In this document: piece after piece, positions 1-7,817 of the stretch
Numbering within the stretch: the stretch's first letter is position 1
How the letters are laid out: each line of letters opens with the position of its first letter
IMG/VR virus record: IMGVR_UViG_3300030202_003403
Coordinates: 1-26,315 of that record
DNA length: 26,315 nt
Reading direction: 5' to 3' (one strand)
Source: a virus
Translations under genes and position numbers: made by a program
The notes under the pieces: model-generated
The model's input: only the letters and a program-made list of their open reading frames with translations
What the model was told of the DNA's origin: nothing
The model's database searches: none

Positions 1-12
1 AAAAGGTATTTT

Positions 13-714
13 TTATCTATCTAAGAAATTATTTAATTTAGACATTAATTTTAAGGCTTTATTTGCCTTATCATCTAAGGTATTAGGTTCGTTTGTACTC
101 TCTAATACTTCATCATATTTATCAGCATCTCCAGGATTTTTGAATAGGTAAGAGCCTGGTGTTGATGGTGAAGATACTAGGTCAAAACATATTAACTCAA
201 AGTCATCTTGTACCTCATTGTGACCACCAGTTTCTTTTAGTGACCCCACACCTCTTGATGAAATACCCAATGTAACCCCTTGACGTAAAAGATTTGCTGC
301 GATATCACCCATTGTAGAAACAACACCATCCTTATGATACCCCGGACTAGTTAACATTTTAAGTTTACCCATCAATCTATTACCATCCCAAAAAGTTTCA
401 GTTATTATATGTGAAGTTCTTTCTAAATCTATTAAAGAAGATTCTGGATGATTTAATTCTGATATAGAACCACCTCTTCTAATAACGTCTTGATATCTTT
501 CATTTTCTCTTTTTAATATCTCCTCTGGATATACCCTACCGTTTCTATTTGGTACATTGTACTTTTGTAGTATACAATACATCTCAACTTCCCCGTCGAA
601 ATTTGGGTCGGCTATTTCTCTTAAAATTTTTGAGTTGTGTTTTGGTGAAATACTTCCTGCGTCATATTCTATTAATATTCCATGTCCTATTTCTTTCGGT
701 CCTAAAATCTTCAT
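13..714 (-). CDS. 21: Prohead core protease, T4 gp21-like
   Basis: This 233-aa protein resembles the T4 gp21 prohead protease, a serine protease that matures the head by cutting scaffold, capsid and internal proteins. Visible family blocks are NRNGRVYP (residues 57-63), a conserved His in SELNHPE (H89), a Ser in GISSRGVG (S152/S153) and an Asp in the block ELICFDLVSSPSTPG (D178). These are the expected His, Ser and Asp positions of the catalytic site; the exact assignment is inferred from spacing. Length is close to T4 gp21. A TATTTAT box lies 17 nt upstream of the ATG and a terminator hairpin separates it from the previous gene, so it probably heads its own late transcript. Portal and terminase lie upstream, as in T4-like head modules; scaffold and major capsid genes are expected beyond the left edge. 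Confidence 0.9.
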   Translation of the reverse strand: MKILGPKEIGHGILIEYDAGSISPKHNSKILREIADPNFDGEVEMYCILQKYNVPNRNGRVYPEEILKRENERYQDVIRRGGSISELNHPESSLIDLERTSHIITETFWDGNRLMGKLKMLTSPGYHKDGVVSTMGDIAANLLRQGVTLGISSRGVGSLKETGGHNEVQDDFELICFDLVSSPSTPGSYLFKNPGDADKYDEVLESTNEPNTLDDKANKALKLMSKLNNFLDR

Positions 715-731
715 ATAAATTAGTTTTATTT

Positions 732-738
732 ATAAATA
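732..738 (-). promoter_or_regulatory. Putative late promoter box for the prohead protease
   Basis: The sense strand reads CTATTTATAAAT, 17 nt before the ATG at 714. It shares the invariant TATTTAT found before nine other minus-strand genes. Here the box is half of the inverted repeat TATTTATAAATA, so a canonical T4-orientation TATAAATA is also present in the sense strand. Confidence 0.6.
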
Positions 739-751
739 GATTACAATGAAT

Positions 752-779
752 AAAAAAAACCTCAATATTATGAGGTTTT
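752..779 (-). terminator. Rho-independent terminator after the histidine-rich gene
   Basis: In the minus-strand direction a 9-bp stem (AAAACCTCA / TGAGGTTTT) with a 6-nt loop is followed by a run of eight U. It lies between the stop at 808 and the late box of the next gene, so it should end the upstream transcript. Confidence 0.75.
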
Positions 780-807
780 AATTATTAGTTATATTTTTAA
801 TTTAAGT

Positions 808-1437
808 TTAAGCTAAAGGTGTTGTAGCTCCATCAGTTTGGATAGCGTAAAGACCACCATAATTATATGTCTTATTCCAAATTCTTAACCTACCATAAGG
901 GTAGTTGTCTGTTGTACCTGTCATTGGAATCCATTTTCCACTACCACCTACCCAAGCTGTGTTTATATTTGGTGTTGTTTGTCCACTACCTTGTATAGAG
1001 AATGGATTTAATGATGTTGAGTCAGTTACACTAGTGATATACCCATGAGAAACAAATTCCCAAGAACCAGTACTTCCACTTCCACCGTACCTTAGTATGT
1101 GAGATTGTCCTTGACATTCAGCGTTACCGTGCCTGTCACTGTGGTGATGTCTATGGTGGTGATGTTTTCTACCTGATATAGTATCATAATCCCCATCGTA
1201 CACACCATCTTCAAAAGACCAAGAAGGTTGACCGTTATATACACATCCTTTATTTTTTAAAGTTAAGTGAGGGTTTTTAGCAACAGTTGTAATAGTCGTT
1301 CCCGTTGCATAAATCACTGTAATCTCACTGTAATTGTGAAGATTCATCATATTTGCTGAAACACCTGAAATTGATTCAGTTGTTGGTTTATCGTTGTTTC
1401 CTATACCTTTTTGTTGAGTTGGTTCTAAAAATCCCAT
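808..1437 (-). CDS. Putative virion protein with natural histidine tract
   Basis: This 209-aa protein has no family I recognise. It is rich in Gly, Ser and Thr in short beta-type stretches, as in phage decoration, fibre or spike-tip proteins. Residues 92-103 hold HHHHRHHHSDRH, a natural polyhistidine tract that could bind metal ions. The Gly/Thr-rich second half (about residues 117-205) includes IPMTGTT, which resembles PMTGTT in the 139-aa protein at 10586-11005; this may be a shared short motif or coincidence. It has its own late box (TATTTAT 33-39 nt upstream of the start) and its own terminator, so it is probably a single-gene late unit expressed with the head genes. A structural role is inferred from composition and position only. 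Confidence 0.6.
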   Translation of the reverse strand: MGFLEPTQQKGIGNNDKPTTESISGVSANMMNLHNYSEITVIYATGTTITTVAKNPHLTLKNKGCVYNGQPSWSFEDGVYDGDYDTISGRKHHHHRHHHSDRHGNAECQGQSHILRYGGSGSTGSWEFVSHGYITSVTDSTSLNPFSIQGSGQTTPNINTAWVGGSGKWIPMTGTTDNYPYGRLRIWNKTYNYGGLYAIQTDGATTPLA

Positions 1438-1469
1438 ATTAATGTTTTGTTAGTTAATTTATTCTATAG

Positions 1470-1476
1470 ATAAATA
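1470..1476 (-). promoter_or_regulatory. Putative late promoter box for the histidine-rich gene
   Basis: The sense strand reads ATATTTATCTAT, with 32 nt between the box and the ATG at 1437, the longest leader of the set. It follows directly after a terminator-like hairpin. Confidence 0.6.
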
Positions 1477-1490
1477 TATCGGTACCAACA

Positions 1491-1524
1491 AAAAAAACAA
1501 AACTATCTCTAATTTTGTTTTTTT
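1491..1524 (-). terminator. AT-rich terminator-like hairpin after the 144-aa gene
   Basis: In the minus-strand direction AAAAAAACAAAA and TTTTGTTTTTTT can pair (12 bp, almost all A-U) around a 10-nt loop that contains the TAG stop; the 3' arm itself supplies the U-run. The hairpin begins in the last codons of the gene. Low stem GC makes it weaker than the one at 752-779. Confidence 0.4.
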
Positions 1525-1943
1525 CCTGAATGAAATGAAAAGTATTCGTTATTTTTTAATTCTTCATTAATTAATTTCTTTGTTTTTAGTTCAAGAGTAT
1601 TAATTGTTTTTTTATCTTTTAAACTTATCTTACCTTTAGTAAAAAATGTCATTTCACATTTCATAAAGGATTTTTTACCCAATTCAACTCCACTACTACG
1701 TAAATCTAAATCTACTATCATATTATCTTTAAAGACATCATTATCAATTAAGTTACTCATTTTGGTTTTTAGTAACTTTCTAAAGTTTTTAACAACACAA
1801 CCCCAACAACTATATTCTTTTATAGGTTGTGCCCAACTTGAGAATTGAACATATATCGATTTTAGGTTTTTTGAATCTACTGTGCCTACGTATGATTTAA
1901 ACTTGGGGTGTACTTTTATTGGTATGGTTTTTCCTGTCTTCAT
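1509..1943 (-). CDS. Hypothetical protein, 144 aa
   Basis: I do not recognise this gene. It encodes a basic, Lys-rich soluble protein of 144 aa with no signal peptide or membrane segment. A Trp/Cys-rich patch, WAQPIKEYSCWGC (about residues 37-49), stands out, and a further Cys lies at about residue 96, so metal binding or a structural Cys cluster is possible. It sits alone between the 249-aa gene and the histidine-rich gene in the head module. Its upstream region holds only a degenerate form of the late box (sense ATATTTCTAT, + positions 1960-1969), so it may be read weakly on its own or by readthrough from upstream. Position suggests a head-assembly or virion role, but nothing in the sequence proves it. 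Confidence 0.7.
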   Translation of the reverse strand: MKTGKTIPIKVHPKFKSYVGTVDSKNLKSIYVQFSSWAQPIKEYSCWGCVVKNFRKLLKTKMSNLIDNDVFKDNMIVDLDLRSSGVELGKKSFMKCEMTFFTKGKISLKDKKTINTLELKTKKLINEELKNNEYFSFHSGKKQN

Positions 1944-1984
1944 ATCTTATATCTTTATAATAGAAATATAAGATTTTACTTAAA

Positions 1985-2734
1985 CTAATTCAAATCTTTA
2001 CCTAGTTGTTTTAGTCTTAATATTGATAGTTTGTCTGAATTCATCTTTAGAACAACATTTTTTGTTTCAGTTAATTTTGCTTTTAAATTTTCCTCCTTGC
2101 TTTCTTTGACTAGTTTGTTTATCTTAGTTAATATAGTTTTTCTTGTTGACTCAAATTGTTTATTTACATTTTGGTCTTTTATAGTTAGTATCTCCGATAA
2201 AACTTGTTTGTCTTCTTTTGATAGACTCTTGAATTCTTTATTATAATTCTCAGATAATGTATAGGCTAGTACTTCTGGTTTTAGTTTTGTTCCTAAGTTT
2301 TTACTAGATTTCTTATTAATAACAGACTCTATTAAGTTATTCTTAATATCTAATCTTTTAGTTATATTTCTAACACCTTTCTTATAAATTAGATAATCTA
2401 AATGACTATAAATGTTATTATTATTTTCTTTTATTATGTTTTTTCTTTTACCAAAAACTCTTTCTAATATATTACACACACCTTTAATAGATTTAATCTT
2501 TGGTCTTAGATAGTATATTGATTCGTTTATATACTCAGTTAACTCTTCTTTATTTTTAAATTTTCGTTGTTCAACTTCATTATAAACTGTAAAAAACTCG
2601 CGAAAAGGTTTAGAAAGTTTTAAAGCTCCCATAAGTACATGGAAGTTTTCTTTAAATAATTTTTTATTTCCGTAGCAACTCTCTAATATAGAATCTATAT
2701 TATTTTTATAATAACCAAATGATTTCATAGACAT
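1985..2734 (-). CDS. Hypothetical protein, 249 aa, Lys/Asn-rich, helical
   Basis: I cannot assign a family. The protein is strongly basic (Lys-rich), looks largely alpha-helical, and lacks Cys clusters, signal peptide or membrane spans. The second half (about residues 150-249) has long amphipathic stretches suited to coiled coil. The start used is ATG at 2732-2734; a second in-frame ATG two codons later (MSMKS) is an equally good alternative. A late box lies between this gene and the portal stop. Location between portal and prohead protease is where T4-like phages often carry small head or scaffold-associated genes, but function is unknown. Confidence 0.7.
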   Translation of the reverse strand: MSMKSFGYYKNNIDSILESCYGNKKLFKENFHVLMGALKLSKPFREFFTVYNEVEQRKFKNKEELTEYINESIYYLRPKIKSIKGVCNILERVFGKRKNIIKENNNNIYSHLDYLIYKKGVRNITKRLDIKNNLIESVINKKSSKNLGTKLKPEVLAYTLSENYNKEFKSLSKEDKQVLSEILTIKDQNVNKQFESTRKTILTKINKLVKESKEENLKAKLTETKNVVLKMNSDKLSILRLKQLGKDLN

Positions 2735-2745
2735 ATCTTTTTAAA

Positions 2746-2752
2746 ATAAATA
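2746..2752 (-). promoter_or_regulatory. Putative late promoter box for the 249-aa gene
   Basis: The sense strand reads ATATTTATTTTA, with 11 nt between the box and the ATG at 2734. It begins immediately after the portal stop codon (2754-2756), so almost the whole 19-nt intergenic gap is this box plus a short leader. Confidence 0.6.
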
Positions 2753-2753
2753 T

Positions 2754-4613
2754 CTAGTCTTTAACTAAATTATCTATTTCTTTATTAATCTTATCAATCT
2801 CTAAATTTGCTTTTTTACTCATCAATTCAAAATCTGGTAAATGAATTCCTTTATTTTCTAATATAAGTGGTAAGTCTTTTTCTACTTTAAAACTTTCTGC
2901 TGCGGCTTCTGGTTCTCCACCACCCGCATCTCCACCACCCGCATCTACACTAGGCATTGGTGGTGGTGTCATAGACGGAGCTTCTATTGGTGGACTTCCT
3001 TCTGTATCATCACCCATCATACCACCAGAAAGACCTCCTTCTTCACCTTCAGCTTTTTCAGTATCCTCAATATCACCATAAAGTTTATCTATTTGGTTAA
3101 AGACACCTGTTTTCTTAATTATTTCTGAAGTTAACTCTAATTCTTTAGCGATTGCTTTCTCAAACCTTTGTTGTTGTAAGTCTAATTTAATTTCATCATC
3201 ACTCATTCCTAATATATGTTTCTTAGCCCAAGTAGCTGAAGTAGGTGATATACCAGTACCTGGGTCACTTACAGCGTCTTTATATAGTGTTATTTTAGTT
3301 TGCCAAGCTTCTAATTTAAGTAACTCCGCTTGTGTTGATGGGTTTGTTAATCCTAAAGCGAAATTATCTAGTTCTTCCTCAAAACCTAGAACATATAAAT
3401 GTATTATAGCTATTTTATTTAATTCTTGTACTATAGATTTTTGAATTCTGTTTATTGTTCTCGCGAATCTAATATCTAATAAAGCTAGATTTTTACCTTC
3501 CCCAACAACTTCTTCAAAACCTAAAAACGCTTTTGGTATTCTTAAAGCCGCTAATAATTTTTTCTGTATGTATTCTATATCCGCAATCTCACTTAAATTA
3601 GTTGCTCCTGGTAATGTTTCTATAGGACTAGGTGCTCCCTGGTCTCTAACTGGTATGAAGAAATCTTGGTCCACAGCCATTTGATTGTATCTTAAGTCTA
3701 CTTGTCCATTACTAGAATCTACTACGGGGTCCCTTTTAAATTTATTTGCAACTCTTTGTACGTAAGCTTCAACATCTTGGTCGTCCATATTACCTACAAA
3801 TATTTTAAATACTCTTCTCTCTGGTGCTCTAGAAGTTCTATATACCAACATAGCATCTTCAGCTAAAAGTAATTGTTTCCAAGTTCTTCTTGCTTTTTCT
3901 AACATAGAAGTACCATATGGTAATCTTCTATCGTCACCTAAAAGTCTAAAATGTGCTATTTCCCAAGAATTAAACTCAAGACCTTTTTCTTTCCATACAA
4001 ATCTAATTTTTCTTTCTTTTTCGTCACCCTCAACGTTTACGTTTGGGTATGTACCTGATTCAACACGTTCTATCTCAACATTTGGTAATTGGTTACATCC
4101 AATAACACCTTTCTCTGGGTCTATTTTTAAATAAACAAAGTCATCCCCATATTTAGCGGTGTTTCTAATCCACATAGCTAAGTTTGTATTTACATCTAAA
4201 ATATTGTTAAATAAATCAGCTAATATAGATTTAATTCTTGTAGATTCAGAATATATAGTCAATATGTGTCCTTCAGTAGAAGGTGTGGTGGATTCCTCAG
4301 CGTAGATATCAAGAGCTGCTGAAATTTCCGGAGTAAACTCCATAGATTCATAATCATAATAAGAAGCTAGTCTAGTTGGTTCATAGTAAACCGATTGTGT
4401 ATATATTTCATTCTCAATTTTTTGCCATTGTTTAGACAAATAAACTGTTTGTTGCGCTGTTAATTTTTCTTTCTCAAATTGTGCTTTAGAGGTAGTCTTC
4501 AATAAATCATCTTTATTGAACTTGTATTGTTGGTAGGCTGGTTCAGCCCTTCTAGGTCCGTCTGGACCAAATACTTTTGTTAATCTTTGGAATATAGTTA
4601 AATTTTCTGCCAT
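2754..4613 (-). CDS. 20: Portal vertex protein, T4 gp20-like
   Basis: This 619-aa protein matches the T4 gp20 portal family. The portal forms the dodecameric ring at the head vertex, seeds prohead assembly and is the channel through which terminase pumps DNA. The clearest family block lies at about residues 82-110: ASYYDYESMEFTPEI followed by ALDIYAEESTTPS. Further family-like stretches are NTAKYGDDFVYLKID (about 145-160), LPYGTSMLEKARRTWKQLLL (about 232-252) and the region with LPGATNLSEIADIEY and KKLLAALRIPKAFLG (about 333-368). The protein is longer than T4 gp20; most of the excess appears to be the low-complexity Gly/Pro/Met-rich acidic tail (about residues 520-575) and a short C-terminal helix. 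It lies directly after the terminase gene with its own late box. Confidence 0.93.
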   Translation of the reverse strand: MAENLTIFQRLTKVFGPDGPRRAEPAYQQYKFNKDDLLKTTSKAQFEKEKLTAQQTVYLSKQWQKIENEIYTQSVYYEPTRLASYYDYESMEFTPEISAALDIYAEESTTPSTEGHILTIYSESTRIKSILADLFNNILDVNTNLAMWIRNTAKYGDDFVYLKIDPEKGVIGCNQLPNVEIERVESGTYPNVNVEGDEKERKIRFVWKEKGLEFNSWEIAHFRLLGDDRRLPYGTSMLEKARRTWKQLLLAEDAMLVYRTSRAPERRVFKIFVGNMDDQDVEAYVQRVANKFKRDPVVDSSNGQVDLRYNQMAVDQDFFIPVRDQGAPSPIETLPGATNLSEIADIEYIQKKLLAALRIPKAFLGFEEVVGEGKNLALLDIRFARTINRIQKSIVQELNKIAIIHLYVLGFEEELDNFALGLTNPSTQAELLKLEAWQTKITLYKDAVSDPGTGISPTSATWAKKHILGMSDDEIKLDLQQQRFEKAIAKELELTSEIIKKTGVFNQIDKLYGDIEDTEKAEGEEGGLSGGMMGDDTEGSPPIEAPSMTPPPMPSVDAGGGDAGGGEPEAAAESFKVEKDLPLILENKGIHLPDFELMSKKANLEIDKINKEIDNLVKD

Positions 4614-4636
4614 ATGTCAATAATACTAATTTTATT

Positions 4637-4643
4637 ATAAATA
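4637..4643 (-). promoter_or_regulatory. Putative late promoter box for the portal gene
   Basis: The sense strand reads CTATTTATAATA, with 23 nt between the box and the ATG at 4613. Confidence 0.6.
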
Positions 4644-4653
4644 GTCCACACCT

Positions 4654-6399
4654 CTACCTTCTTCTACTACCACCAAATAACCAACTATATTCTCTATATA
4701 GTTGTTCACTACCGGAATTTGGTTTTACTTGGGGATTTAATGTTGAACTATTTGCTATTGGTCTTAAATGTACTGGTTTTTCGTCAACACTTTCTTCAGT
4801 ACCAACCCAACTATTTAACATAGCCTTTGTCATTTCGTCAGATTTTTTCAACTGAGAAAAAGAACTTTCACCCACATAAATCGCCATTGCCATTGCCATT
4901 ATTAAATCATCATGTTTACCTTTCATGTGGTTTGGTTTTCCATTTACAAATACAAAAGTGTATAATTCATTTAACAATCTATGTGATTTTATGTTAAATC
5001 CGTGTCGCAAAGCTTCTTCAAAAGCAGAAACAATTTGTGCTCTCTTATTATTAAAACTTATACCTGGTATTTTTTCTAATAGTTTTGGGTTGTACTTCCA
5101 TTTGTCAGCTGTGTTAGCTCCTTCAACATATAAATCTCTGTAACCCAATTCTTGTAATTTTCTAGCTGTTGCTACACCCATACCACCCGTTATATCAATG
5201 ACTATGTATGCTTTATATAGATTAGCCCATTTAAACGCTAAATCAGCTGCTAAATCAGGTGGGATTTTACCTAGATATTCCATAACCTGTTTTCTTTCTT
5301 CAAAATCAATAACACATATAGATGTGAAATCTTCAGAATCTCCTCGTGAAACGTCTATACCCATAATATACTTGTGGTCTATCTGTGCTTCTTCCCAAAC
5401 CCAAAGTTGTCCACTTGCGTATTTTTCTTTAGGTTCTTCAATCATTTTTTCTTTTATATTTTCTATAGTTTCTATAGGTATAACATTATCACCAGAACCT
5501 AAAAAAGCACTTTCCAATTCCTGTGATATCTTTCTTCTATCGAATTTTAATTTTTTACACATGGATTCAAACCAAGAAGAATACGGTTTATATCCCTTTC
5601 TTATTAACTTACTAAATTTATCTTGGTCTTTTTCTGGAATATTTAGACTATCATTATAATCCTCTCTATTCAACATATAATGAATAATATCTTTTGTTTT
5701 TATCCAAACTAAGTCTTTAGTAAATCTTGGGTCGTTTTCCCAATGTAATTCAGATATTACAAAATTATTCATTCCTTGAATTGATTGGTCATAAATTTCA
5801 TAGTAAATTTTATCATACCCGTTAGGTGTTGATATAACAATTACTTGACCACCGGTTGATAGTGAGGCCATACAAGCAGCCCATAAATCATCACCAGCTT
5901 CAATATAAGCAGCTTCATCGAATATTAATATTGTTGGGGTATAACCCCTTAACGCATCTACAGATGTCGCTACCGCTTTAACTTCACATCCATTATTTAA
6001 TTTATAATGTCTCTGTGAATCTTTTTCTTTTGAAAATCCAACATTAACCCAATCAGGCCATTGATTTAAAAATTGTCTAATCTTATTGGCTAATTCTTGT
6101 GCTGTATCTAATTTATTTGCTAATATTAGTACTTTTTCCGGTTTAGATTTTGAAGCAAATTGTAATTGTTTTGAAATCCACGCTGCAGTAGCAGTTGATA
6201 CACCGGCCTGTCTATATTTTTTAGTGATATTTTCATTATGTTTCTCAAAATTATTTAACATCATTTCCTGTTCTGGAAAAAGTTTAAATGGTACGTATTT
6301 ACTTTGGGTGTTATCGTATGTTTCTAGATATGACCTTATAGCGTAGGAACTATCTTTATAACATTTTGCATATTCCGATATTAGTTCTTCTTTATTCAT
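4654..6399 (-). CDS. 17: Terminase large subunit, T4 gp17-like
   Basis: This 581-aa protein is the DNA-packaging motor: an N-terminal ATPase and a C-terminal nuclease that cuts concatemeric DNA. The ATPase shows a Walker A-like KKYRQAGVST (residues 60-69), Walker B TILIFDEAAYIE (156-167, with D161 and E162) and coupling motif VISTPNG (188-194). The RNase H-fold nuclease shows acidic residues in MGIDVSRGDSED (D349), IVIDITGG (D402) and KHDDLIMA (D497/D498). Length and domain order fit T4 gp17. The C-terminal tail after residue 520 is Ser/Pro/Asn-rich and ends in GGSRRR, a likely portal-docking tail by analogy. A late box lies only 4 nt before the ATG. No small terminase subunit was recognised in the window. 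Confidence 0.95.
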   Translation of the reverse strand: MNKEELISEYAKCYKDSSYAIRSYLETYDNTQSKYVPFKLFPEQEMMLNNFEKHNENITKKYRQAGVSTATAAWISKQLQFASKSKPEKVLILANKLDTAQELANKIRQFLNQWPDWVNVGFSKEKDSQRHYKLNNGCEVKAVATSVDALRGYTPTILIFDEAAYIEAGDDLWAACMASLSTGGQVIVISTPNGYDKIYYEIYDQSIQGMNNFVISELHWENDPRFTKDLVWIKTKDIIHYMLNREDYNDSLNIPEKDQDKFSKLIRKGYKPYSSWFESMCKKLKFDRRKISQELESAFLGSGDNVIPIETIENIKEKMIEEPKEKYASGQLWVWEEAQIDHKYIMGIDVSRGDSEDFTSICVIDFEERKQVMEYLGKIPPDLAADLAFKWANLYKAYIVIDITGGMGVATARKLQELGYRDLYVEGANTADKWKYNPKLLEKIPGISFNNKRAQIVSAFEEALRHGFNIKSHRLLNELYTFVFVNGKPNHMKGKHDDLIMAMAMAIYVGESSFSQLKKSDEMTKAMLNSWVGTEESVDEKPVHLRPIANSSTLNPQVKPNSGSEQLYREYSWLFGGSRRR

Positions 6400-6403
6400 A
6401 CTA

Positions 6404-6410
6404 ATAAATA
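6404..6410 (-). promoter_or_regulatory. Putative late promoter box for the terminase gene
   Basis: The sense strand reads ATATTTATTAGT directly before ATG, a gap of only 4 nt from the octamer. If it acts as a -10 element the transcript would start at or near the A of the start codon. Just upstream (+ 6413-6420 and 6425-6432) the octamer GTAAAATA is repeated with a 12-nt period. Confidence 0.6.
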
Positions 6411-6445
6411 TCGTAAAATATTATGTAAAATAAACGGGTGGGGGG

Positions 6446-7813
6446 TTAATTACCTAAACTTTGTAGAAATATTTTTTCTTCCGCAGATAGTGAGTCCATG
6501 CCAGAACGAGATATTTTATCTAATATATTATCAACGTCCATTTCTTCTGGTTCGTCTGAACTACCAATTACGTCGTCTATTGTAAAACCGCTAGGTTCGG
6601 TAGCTAACATAGTAGAAGAATCATCATCGTTTGTGTCAATACCAACAGCCTCCTCGTAGTCTTCTTCTTTTAGTTGTTCTACAATTTCATCAACTAATTT
6701 TTTAACCAACATCTTGCCTTCGTCACTACCTGATAACATTTTTTTTGCTAAATCTAAAAATTGTTCAGCTTCTAAACTAATAATTCTAAAATAAAGATAA
6801 TTTTGTATCCTTCTACTGTCATCATTTGTAATTAATTCTTGTGGGTATGCGTCCATAAACTTTTCCCAAATTACCGGACCTAATCTTAAATCCCAAATCT
6901 CAGCTGGTAAAGTATCTTCCAAACCTATAACATCTTCAGCAAATTCTGGGTCTGATGGTAATCCGTGTGCTGAAACATATTCCATAACACCTTTAAATAT
7001 TTCATGTACTAGTATTGGAAATAAAGCTCCTTCTGCTTTTATTGTTGGTGGGTCTGTTTCTAAATCTAACTCTTCTCTTCCAGCTCCTAAACTCTCACCT
7101 TCTCCAGCGGCCATTCTCATATCCATATCAGGCATTACCCAATACATCAAATCATTTACAGACATTAATAATGAGTATAAATTAACTAAATCAGGGTTAA
7201 TAGCGTTTAACCTTTCCTCAACCATATGGAAAAGGTATAAAGCTTTTTTAGAAGAACCTTGTATTAAAGAATTAATAAATCTTCTTTTTTGTCTTTCTAA
7301 ATCAAGTTTTTGTAGTCTATCTGCTGCCTCTTGTTCTTCTTCTGGGTTTTTAGGTTCTTTAGGTTTTTTAGGTTGTTTAGGTTTGTTTTGCATCCCTTCT
7401 AAACTAGGTTTTTTAAGTTGTACGTCAAACTGTAAATCCCCTTCTGGAACACCTAAATTATCCATTACAACCTCAACAGCCAATTCTTCTAAAGCTTGTT
7501 TATGTTGGGATTCTATCTGCATGGTTCTCATTAATGCTTGTCCCATCATTGGTTGTAATGACATTGTTGCTGCTGGGTCAACAGTCTCTAACCCCGTAGC
7601 TCGTTTAACTTTTTCTATAACATCTTTAAATCTTTTCGATGCTAGTAATTCTTCGAAGTTATCTGGTGTACCACTAGTATCTATATCTGGAAAAGCTTGA
7701 TGTCCACCTAAAGGGTGTTCACCGGTAGATAACTTTCTTTCTATGTCTGGTGACATTCTCTCTGACCCATCATAATCTATCGGAGCTTCTCTTAATCTTT
7801 TTTTTCTTCTCAT
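6446..7813 (-). CDS. Putative structural protein, 455 aa, with C-terminal ISxxGxxSL motif
   Basis: No whole-protein family is recognised. The 455-aa protein is acidic and helical. A Lys/Pro spacer (PKQPKKPKEPKNPEEEQ, about residues 142-160) joins an N-terminal region to a helical middle domain, and an acidic linker (about 385-425) leads to a conserved-looking tail, ILDKISRSGMDSLSAEEK (from about residue 430). I recall a very similar motif at the C-terminus of Bacteroidetes rhomboid-family membrane proteins, which supports the host assignment and may be a docking signal. The ATG lies 4 nt after the preceding stop, so it is the last gene of the operon that starts at 11005. Placement just before the terminase suggests a head or neck role, but this is inference. 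Confidence 0.75.
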   Translation of the reverse strand: MRRKKRLREAPIDYDGSERMSPDIERKLSTGEHPLGGHQAFPDIDTSGTPDNFEELLASKRFKDVIEKVKRATGLETVDPAATMSLQPMMGQALMRTMQIESQHKQALEELAVEVVMDNLGVPEGDLQFDVQLKKPSLEGMQNKPKQPKKPKEPKNPEEEQEAADRLQKLDLERQKRRFINSLIQGSSKKALYLFHMVEERLNAINPDLVNLYSLLMSVNDLMYWVMPDMDMRMAAGEGESLGAGREELDLETDPPTIKAEGALFPILVHEIFKGVMEYVSAHGLPSDPEFAEDVIGLEDTLPAEIWDLRLGPVIWEKFMDAYPQELITNDDSRRIQNYLYFRIISLEAEQFLDLAKKMLSGSDEGKMLVKKLVDEIVEQLKEEDYEEAVGIDTNDDDSSTMLATEPSGFTIDDVIGSSDEPEEMDVDNILDKISRSGMDSLSAEEKIFLQSLGN

Positions 7814-7817
7814 ATTA

